From: an uncultured Collinsella sp.
GTDB lineage: Bacteria; Actinomycetota; Coriobacteriia; Coriobacteriales; Coriobacteriaceae
Direction: 5' to 3'
NCBI GenBank assembly: GCA_900755005.1
Contig: CAAEEX010000126.1
Location: 1-46,775 of the forward strand
Length of the DNA stretch: 46,775 bases
Made by a program: the position numbers and the translations under genes. The notes below the pieces were generated by a model. The model did no database searches, was not told the origin of the DNA, and was given only the letters and a program-made list of their open reading frames with translations. Below, one piece after another: positions 41,460 through 46,775 of the stretch (positions within the stretch are counted from its first letter, which is position 1; each line of letters begins with the position of its first letter).

Positions 41460-42011
41460 CTAGAACTTGACGGTCGGGGCCTGGCGGGCTGCTTCGGCGG
41501 CCTCGAAGCCCTGGCGCTCCTTAAACTGAAAGATGCCGGCAAAGATGACAGCCGGGAACGTCTGAATGGCGTTGTTGTAGCTGAGCACGCAATCGTTGTA
41601 GCTCTGGCGTGCGTAGCTAATCTTGTTCTCGGTATCCTCGAGTGATGCCTGGAGCTGCGTAAAGTTGGTGTTCGCCTTAAGGTCGGGGTAGGCCTCGGCT
41701 ACGGCGAAGAGCTGACGCAGCGCACCGGTCAGCACGTTGTCGGCTTCCATCTTGGCCTCGGGCGTGGTGGCCTTGACGGCGGTGTTACGCGCGCTGATCA
41801 CGGCGGAGAGCGTCTCCTGCTCGTGCTTGGCGTAGCCCTTGACGGTCTCGACCAGGTTGGGGATCAGGTCGTTGCGGCGCTGCAGCTGCGTATCGATGTT
41901 CTGCCAGGCGTTATCGATGCGGTTACGCTTGGTGACCATGTTGTTGTAGATGCCGGCGATGGCGCAGACAATCACAATGACAACAACGATGCCGATGATG
42001 ACGGTAATCAT
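41460..42011 (-). CDS. lemA: LemA-family protein
   Basis: 183 residues. One N-terminal membrane segment (about 2-22, ITVIIGIVVVIVIVCAIAGI) is followed by a long helical domain: NRIDNAWQNIDTQLQRRNDLIPNLVETVKGYAKHE is the family signature in outline. It ends in FQFKERQGFEAAEAARQAPTVKF, the usual LemA C-terminus. The function of LemA is poorly known; it is often linked to envelope stress. CGGAGACATC precedes the ATG at 42011. Confidence 0.93.
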   Translation of the reverse strand: MITVIIGIVVVIVIVCAIAGIYNNMVTKRNRIDNAWQNIDTQLQRRNDLIPNLVETVKGYAKHEQETLSAVISARNTAVKATTPEAKMEADNVLTGALRQLFAVAEAYPDLKANTNFTQLQASLEDTENKISYARQSYNDCVLSYNNAIQTFPAVIFAGIFQFKERQGFEAAEAARQAPTVKF

Positions 42012-42072
42012 GATGTCTCCGTTTCGAATGGCCGCGGCGGCATGCGCCAGCTGCCGTTGGTATAACGCTACT

Positions 42073-42101
42073 AGTATACCCGCAACGTTTTGCCGTGCCG
42101 A
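42073..42101 (-). promoter_or_regulatory. Possible lemA promoter
   Basis: On the minus strand TCGGCA, 17 bp, TATACT, with the -10 about 62 bp before the lemA start. Confidence 0.45.
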
Positions 42102-42210
42102 ACTTTCCGGCAAGCGTTATGTTTTCGGCGGGGTCGGCACCGGGGCAAAGCGCGCGAGGTACAGGTGTAAGATATGCGACAGATTGACGAGTGTTGTCTT
42201 TGCCCTGAGG

Positions 42211-42807
42211 ATGGCGATACCAGTGGACCTTCGCATTAAGAAAACCTACCGTGCCCTGTTCGATGCCTTCACCGAGCTTCTCGAGGAGCATCATTTTGAG
42301 GACCTGACGGTTGCCATGCTATGCGACCGCGCCATGATTCGCCGCACGACGTTCTACAAGCACTTTCGCGACAAGAACGATTACTTTGCCTTTTATATCG
42401 ATGAGCTCATGTCGGGCTTGCCGCAAAAACAGCCCGATGAGGCCGGCGCAGTGTCTGCCGAGGACGTGCGCGCGCTTCGACACGCGATTTTGGACGATGC
42501 CATGGATTTGATTCTGGCGCACGAGCAGCTCATGGATAACATCTTGGCGAGCAGCATGTCGGGCATGTTGACCGGTACGATTTGCGATCGCATCGCCCGT
42601 TCCATCCGCGAGCGCGTGATGAGCGCGCTCGACGAAGACGCACTTGCGCCCGTGTCGCTCGAGACGACGTCCGAGTTTGTCGCCGGCGGCATCATTCGTC
42701 TATTTACCATGTGGTGGGAATCGGGCCATGACCTTGAACGTCAACCCGAGATAGCCGACGTGGTCGATGCGCTGTTCGAGCGAACCATGACGCCGGTAAA
42801 GCACTAA
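42211..42807 (+). CDS. TetR/AcrR-family regulator
   Basis: 198 residues. The N-terminal helix-turn-helix reads RIKKTYRALFDAFTELLEE, FEDLTVAMLCDRAMIRRTTFYKHFRDKND in outline, with the recognition helix ending TTFYKHF. The C-terminal ligand domain is all-helical, of the TetR_C_7-like style. Start ATG 42211 has little ribosome-binding site; GTG 42223 with upstream GGATGG is an alternative. A TAAGAT hexamer at 42168 may be the -10. The target is unclear: lemA is divergent and tRNA-Ser convergent. Confidence 0.88.
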   Translation: MAIPVDLRIKKTYRALFDAFTELLEEHHFEDLTVAMLCDRAMIRRTTFYKHFRDKNDYFAFYIDELMSGLPQKQPDEAGAVSAEDVRALRHAILDDAMDLILAHEQLMDNILASSMSGMLTGTICDRIARSIRERVMSALDEDALAPVSLETTSEFVAGGIIRLFTMWWESGHDLERQPEIADVVDALFERTMTPVKH

Positions 42808-42810
42808 AGG

Positions 42811-42900
42811 TGGCGGAGAGAGGGGGATTCGAACCCCCGGAACGCTCTCGCGCTCAACGGTTTTCAAGACCGCCGCATTCAACCGCTCTGCCATCTCTCC
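42811..42900 (-). tRNA. tRNA-Ser (UGA anticodon)
   Basis: A 90-base type II tRNA with the 3' CCA encoded. Acceptor GGAGAGA / TCTCTCC with discriminator G; anticodon loop CTTGAAA gives UGA; a long variable arm (GAGCG...CGTTC) typical of Ser; T arm GGGGG-TTCGAAT-CCCCC. It reads the UCN serine codons UCA/UCG. Confidence 0.97.
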
Positions 42901-42910
42901 GTGAGTCGTA

Positions 42911-42920
42911 ATGATAGCAT
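42911..42920. promoter_or_regulatory. Overlapping divergent extended -10 boxes, tRNA-Ser and tadA fusion
   Basis: Minus strand: TGCTATCAT (tRNA). Plus strand: TGATAGCAT (42912-42920, tadA fusion). The two share most bases in a 51-bp gap, so only one polymerase can bind at a time. Confidence 0.5.
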
Positions 42921-42951
42921 CGTTTTGAATTTGCAACAGGGAAGGCGAACG

Positions 42952-44733
42952 ATGACGATCACCGAAATCGACGAGAAGTTCATGTGCGAGGCGCTGGCCG
43001 AGGCGCGAGCTGCCGCGGCGGTGGGCGAGGTACCCATTGGTGCCGTGGTGGTGTGTGCGGGCAAGATCGTCGCGCGGGCGCATAACCGTCGCGAGCTCGA
43101 TCAGGACCCTTCGGCTCATGCCGAGTTTGCGGCCCTGTGCTCTGCCGCGCGGGCGCTCGGCCGATGGCGCCTTTCCGATTGCACCGTCTATGTGACGCTC
43201 GAGCCCTGCTGCATGTGCGCGGGCCTTATGGTCAACGCGCGCGTGGGCCGTTGTGTGTATGGCGCGGCCGATGCCAAGGCGGGCGCGCTGGGATCTCTGT
43301 ACGACCTCAACGCCGATTTGCGTCTGAATCATCGGTTTAACGTGACTGCCGGCGTGTTGGCGGATGAGTGCCGCAAGGTGCTGAGCAGCTATTTTGCCGG
43401 TCTGCGCGGGGCGGACGGGTTTGCTTGCGGCTGTGGGTCCGATCTTGACGCACATGCTGCTCACGCCGCGGCACTTGCGGATGCCGGAGATATTGCCGTT
43501 GAGACGGTCGACTTTGGCGCCGCGCAGCGCCGGCCTCGTCGCGTGCTGTTGGCGATTGACTCATTTAAGGGCAGCGTTTCGAGCACGCAGGCAGAAGAAG
43601 CAGTTGCCGAGGGCGTGTGCCGCGCGTGGCCCGATGCCCAGGTGATTGCGTTGCCGCTGGCAGATGGTGGCGAGGGAACACTCGACGCTGTTGCTGCATG
43701 CGGCGGCGAGGTCGTGACCTGCGAGGTGGCAGGCCCCTTGGACGAGCGCGTGTCTGCCCGGATGTTGGTGGATGCCGGGCGCGCGTCTGCGGTTATCGAG
43801 ATGGCCGAGGCGGCAGGCATTGGGCATTCGCCCTGCACAGAGTCGGCGGCGCTGGCCGCTACGACTTATGGCGTGGGCGAGCTTGTGCTCCGCGCGGTTC
43901 GCGCAGGGGCGAAGACTTTATATATTGGTTTGGGTGGTAGTGCTACCAACGATGGTGGCGCCGGCATGCTGCAGGCGTTGGGCGCGCGTCTGCTTGATGA
44001 ACACGGCCACGATGTTGCGCCGGGGCTCGCGGGTCTTGAGCGGGTGGCCTGTGTTGACCTGATACCGGCGCTTCGAGCGCTGGAAGGCGCGCGCATCGTT
44101 GTGCTCTCCGATGTCGAGAATCCGCTTGTGGGACGTCGCGGCGCGCTGGCGGTGTTCGGCGGACAGAAGGGTCTGCCGACGGGGGACGTCGCAGCGCTGA
44201 GCAGGTACGATGGCTGGATGGTCGGCTACGGCCGCCTGCTTGATGCGGCAATTGCCGAGGCGCGAGCCCAGGAGCTGTTGCGTGTGCCCGAGGGTGCACG
44301 GACATTTGGCTCGGTGCTCGGCGTGCCCGGCGCTGGTGCCGCCGGTGGTCTGGGTGCCGCACTGTTGGCGCTCGGCGCCGAGTTGCGCTCGGGCGTGGAG
44401 ACGGTGCTCGATCTCGTGGGGTTTGACGAGCGTGTACGCGATGTCGACCTGGTCATAACGGGCGAGGGCAATATGGACGAGCAATCCGCCGCCGGTAAGG
44501 CGCCGGTGGGTGTGGCTCGTCGTGCGAAGCGATATGGCAAGCCGGTGGTCGCCGTCGTGGGCGGTCGCGCCGTCAACCTGGACACGGTGTATGAGCAGGG
44601 TATTGACTTGGTTTTGCCGATTTGCCGCAAGCCCATGCCTCTCGACCAGGCGCTCGGTGCTCAAGAAGCCACAACCAACCTCATTTGCGCCGGCGAGGCA
44701 GCCGCCCAATCCTACGACCTCGCCCGCCTCTAG
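42952..44733 (+). CDS. Fusion: tRNA-specific adenosine deaminase (TadA type) and glycerate kinase
   Basis: 593 residues in one uninterrupted frame. Residues 1-150 are a complete TadA-type deaminase: HAEF (zinc H56, proton-shuttle E58) and PCCMC (C86, C89), with FMCEALAEARAA at the start. TadA converts A34 to inosine in tRNA-Arg(ACG). Residues about 195-593 are a full glycerate kinase of the GarK/GlxK type: RRVLLAIDSFKGSVSSTQAEEA, LPLADGGEGTLDAV, GLGGSATNDGGAGMLQALG and VDLVITGEGNMDEQSA. A Cys/Ala/His-containing linker (about 151-194) joins them. GGGAAGG precedes the ATG at 42952. The pairing is unusual and not one I know. Confidence 0.9.
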   Translation: MTITEIDEKFMCEALAEARAAAAVGEVPIGAVVVCAGKIVARAHNRRELDQDPSAHAEFAALCSAARALGRWRLSDCTVYVTLEPCCMCAGLMVNARVGRCVYGAADAKAGALGSLYDLNADLRLNHRFNVTAGVLADECRKVLSSYFAGLRGADGFACGCGSDLDAHAAHAAALADAGDIAVETVDFGAAQRRPRRVLLAIDSFKGSVSSTQAEEAVAEGVCRAWPDAQVIALPLADGGEGTLDAVAACGGEVVTCEVAGPLDERVSARMLVDAGRASAVIEMAEAAGIGHSPCTESAALAATTYGVGELVLRAVRAGAKTLYIGLGGSATNDGGAGMLQALGARLLDEHGHDVAPGLAGLERVACVDLIPALRALEGARIVVLSDVENPLVGRRGALAVFGGQKGLPTGDVAALSRYDGWMVGYGRLLDAAIAEARAQELLRVPEGARTFGSVLGVPGAGAAGGLGAALLALGAELRSGVETVLDLVGFDERVRDVDLVITGEGNMDEQSAAGKAPVGVARRAKRYGKPVVAVVGGRAVNLDTVYEQGIDLVLPICRKPMPLDQALGAQEATTNLICAGEAAAQSYDLARL

Positions 44734-44765
44734 AACTAATTTCCCCGGGAGCCCGGTTTGGCCGA

Positions 44766-44798
44766 GTAGTCAAAATAGCCCCGTCCCAAATTAGCTAC
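44766..44798. repeat. Dispersed repeat family 2, copy 2
   Basis: From GTAGTCAAAATAGCCCCGTC to CAAATTAGCTAC, closely matching 32565-32597. It begins GTAG and ends CTAC. Confidence 0.85.
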
Positions 44799-44955
44799 TT
44801 TGTGGGTTGTGGGGGATAAAGATTGCCGGTCGATTTGTCCTACTGGGGTATGTCGATGGCGCGAGTGGTTCGATTTTGAGCCTGAGTGGCAACCCGAGGC
44901 GAAATTTCGGGTCACTCAAATTGCTACAATTTTAAGCATATAGCGATGTCCTGCC

Positions 44956-44985
44956 TTGCGTTTCTGCGCGGGGGGGGCGTATATT
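44956..44985 (+). promoter_or_regulatory. Candidate phase-variable promoter with poly-G spacer
   Basis: TTGCGT (44956-44961) and TATATT (44980-44985) are separated by 18 bp, of which eight are an uninterrupted G run (44970-44977). Gain or loss of a G by slippage would change the spacing between 17, 18 and 19 bp. The adhesin start is 71 bp beyond the -10. Confidence 0.55.
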
Positions 44986-45056
44986 TGCATCGATGGGGAC
45001 GACACACATATATAGCGAGCCGCTTCTTGCCGTCCTCATGGATTGGGGAGGCCTTC

Positions 45057-46775
45057 ATGAATCGCGTGTGTGCGAGAGCTCGAGAAATGCTAAAGCCTTT
45101 TGGCAAGAAAACCAATACCGCCAAGCGTGTCCTGAGGGTTTTGGCCGTCCCGCTGGCGGCGTGTGCACTCTTGTTTGGTGCGACGAGCGCGTTGGCCGAC
45201 CAGGCGGTTCCCTTTAGCAACCACACCGTGAAGACGGTGAATCCCACCGGCACTACGGTCAATTTGTTCGACTATTGGGTCGTCGATGGCGCCAATGATA
45301 GCTCAGCAAACATCAATATCGACAACAGCAATAACAACACTGGCATCAACAAAGATCACCAGCTCAAGTTTAATGGTGGAGCCGGCACGGGAATTAACAA
45401 GTGGACGGGAAAAAGCGGCACTGGCGGCTTTGGACGTCTTTCATTTGTGAAGAACACGCTGGTAAATGGTTATCCGGAGATTGATGGCACCTACGCCTCC
45501 TATAACACGCACGGTACGTACGAAGACGAGTCGCTCGATTATCTCTTTAACAGCGCCAGTCAGGCAAATGAAAATGACAAACAGGACGGCAAGGCCGTTT
45601 ACAACAACGTGCAAGGCCTTTTCCAGCTCAAGAAAGGCTATTACGTTTACGACTCGTACGGCTCTGACGGCTCTGACGGCAACTATGTCGTCTATAACCT
45701 CACGACCAACTCCTTTAACGTCTACAATAAGGCGGGCGTATATAAGGGCGATGCGAGTAGCGAAACCAATCTGGGTCAGTTCTTCCCCTTTGACTCGGCT
45801 AAGAAAGTTTTTACCGACAACGGCAACGGCCTCTCTCCTAATAGCGTCATTGACGGGGACAACTCAACCCTCAACCACCACTTTGGTATGTCCATGACCA
45901 CGGAGTTCGTCCAGCCTGCGGGCGGCAAGACCACCGATAACAAAGACATGGTCTTTGAGTTCTCGGGCGACGATGACGTGTGGGTTTACATCGACGGCGT
46001 GCTCGTGGGCGATCTGGGCGGCATCCACGAGAAGGCGACGCTCGAGATCGACTTCGCCACCGGTGAAGTAAAAGTCGGTCATGTCGACGGTGCGAATGGA
46101 ACCAAGAAAGAAATCGAAAATACCAACATCAAGGCAAAGTTCGAAGCCGCCGGCGTAGATACCACCAACTTCTCCGGCAGCACCTTCCTCGGCAGCACCA
46201 AGCACACGCTGAGCTTCTTCTATCTGGAGCGTGGCGCGGGTGCATCGAACATGTCGCTCAAGTTTAACCTCACCACCCTGCCGTCGTCCGAGGTCGCGAA
46301 GGTCGACCAAAACGGCGAGGCAGTCAATGACGCAACCTTCGGGCTGTACCGGTCCGATGGACCAGATTACGACTGGAATACGGGTGAGCTCGTCGCTCGG
46401 GGCACGACGGAAAACGGGGGCCAGCTGATACTTCGAAAGTTAAAGCCGGGCGACTCCGAGCCGAGCGACTCCGTCCTCTCGTTTGACGAAGAGCACAACA
46501 AAAATCATTGCGACTACTTTGTACTCAAAGAAGAAAACCTGCCCGCGGGATATCGCTCGAGCCTGACCTCATCAACCACCGCAACTCCAGGCGAGTTGCA
46601 TTTGCAGTACAAGCCAGCCGCGGCAACCGGCTCGGGTGGCGTGGTAGTTGCGCCGCAGACAACGGTTGAAACAGCCGACGGCGATCAATGGAAGGGTAGC
46701 CGCATGTGGCTGAACGGCGGTGATTTTTTCTATTTGTTCGATAATCTTGTTCATCAATCTCACCTCACAAAGTGC
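45057..46775 (+). CDS. Large surface adhesin with fibro-slime and SpaA/Cna-B-like domains (5' part)
   Basis: 573 codons, open to the window edge, so the 3' end is missing. A signal peptide (basic MNRVCARAREMLKPFGKK, hydrophobic core, cut near ALA47-D) leads to an Asn/Gly-rich region. A fibro-slime domain follows with the hallmark SGDDDVWVYIDGVLVGDLGG (about 303-322) and HTLSFFYLERGAGASN. From about residue 410 a SpaA/Cna-B-like module begins (VAKVDQNGEAVNDATFGLY), of the kind that can form isopeptide bonds. An LPxTG anchor would be expected beyond the window. Codon use is more AT-rich than neighbours, which hints at transfer. GGGGAGG precedes the ATG. Confidence 0.85.
   Translation, partial: MNRVCARAREMLKPFGKKTNTAKRVLRVLAVPLAACALLFGATSALADQAVPFSNHTVKTVNPTGTTVNLFDYWVVDGANDSSANINIDNSNNNTGINKDHQLKFNGGAGTGINKWTGKSGTGGFGRLSFVKNTLVNGYPEIDGTYASYNTHGTYEDESLDYLFNSASQANENDKQDGKAVYNNVQGLFQLKKGYYVYDSYGSDGSDGNYVVYNLTTNSFNVYNKAGVYKGDASSETNLGQFFPFDSAKKVFTDNGNGLSPNSVIDGDNSTLNHHFGMSMTTEFVQPAGGKTTDNKDMVFEFSGDDDVWVYIDGVLVGDLGGIHEKATLEIDFATGEVKVGHVDGANGTKKEIENTNIKAKFEAAGVDTTNFSGSTFLGSTKHTLSFFYLERGAGASNMSLKFNLTTLPSSEVAKVDQNGEAVNDATFGLYRSDGPDYDWNTGELVARGTTENGGQLILRKLKPGDSEPSDSVLSFDEEHNKNHCDYFVLKEENLPAGYRSSLTSSTTATPGELHLQYKPAAATGSGGVVVAPQTTVETADGDQWKGSRMWLNGGDFFYLFDNLVHQSHLTKC

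Larger units (their letters stand above)
44734..45056 (+). promoter_or_regulatory. Control region of the adhesin gene
   Basis: 323 bp without a gene. It holds repeat family 2 copy 2 (44766-44798), ACCCGA / TCGGGT arms around GGCGAAATT (near 44893-44912), an extended -10 TGCTACAAT (44922-44930), and the poly-G promoter (44956-44985). The leader ends in GGGGAGG before the adhesin start. Confidence 0.6.

Noticed and set aside
43400..43540. Sequencing error joining two separate genes (tadA and glycerate kinase)
   Set aside because: The frame is open throughout, with no internal stop and no ribosome-binding site plus start in front of the kinase domain. An error cannot be excluded without reads, so this is kept as a refutation test.

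Overview
The window looks like a chromosomal segment of a Coriobacteriia gut actinobacterium, most likely Collinsella or a close relative. The reasons are the GC-rich, third-position-GC coding style, the actinobacterial tilS-hpt-ftsH cluster, many recurring TACAAT-type -10 boxes, PTS sugar genes next to split transketolase genes, and a large fibro-slime/SpaA-type surface protein. The genus is inferred; no rRNA gene is present. All calls were made by reading the sequence and family motifs; no database search was run.

Layout. 1-7.7 kb: housekeeping genes (a WalJ-like metallo-hydrolase, divergent tilS-hpt-ftsH, a PLP aminotransferase, a PHP phosphoesterase). 7.8-12.0 kb: an RlmD-like rRNA methyltransferase, a 139-bp nested palindrome, and a polar amino-acid ABC importer operon (lipoprotein, permease, ATPase). 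12.3-15.4 kb: an EF-G-like GTPase with degenerate G motifs and a secreted DNA/RNA nuclease. 15.6-23.0 kb: a LacI regulator divergent from a carbohydrate operon (PTS EIIBC, GatZ/KbaZ-like protein, transaldolase, split transketolase, PTS EIIA). The early part of this operon is interrupted by elaborate RNA structures. 23.3-32.6 kb: larE, a HAD phosphatase, a second LacI regulator, glmS, a GntR/FCD regulator divergent from a YeiH-type membrane protein, a Fis-type regulator with a degenerate AAA+ domain, and an unknown membrane protein. 32.6-39.8 kb: a nitroreductase, a small unknown protein, a MarR regulator with a heterodimeric ABC exporter, cysE and a DedA protein. 40.1-44.7 kb: ilvE, lemA, a TetR-like regulator, tRNA-Ser(UGA), and a single gene that fuses a TadA-type tRNA adenosine deaminase to a glycerate kinase. 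45.1 kb to the end: the 5' part of a fibro-slime/SpaA-like surface adhesin.

The most unusual items are: (i) an eight-G run placed between a weak -35 and a good -10 upstream of the adhesin, which looks like a phase-variable promoter; (ii) the TadA-glycerate kinase fusion; (iii) the PTS/GatZ/transaldolase/transketolase pathway with its structured intergenic RNAs; (iv) a region with two interleaved long helices before the degenerate Fis-type regulator; (v) several small families of dispersed palindromic repeats, nearly all containing CTGTCCC or GGGAC, in the gaps between genes; and (vi) a near-identical palindrome in front of both the amino-acid importer and ilvE, which suggests a shared regulator.

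Terminators are clear after most operons. No transposase, CRISPR array or phage gene was seen.
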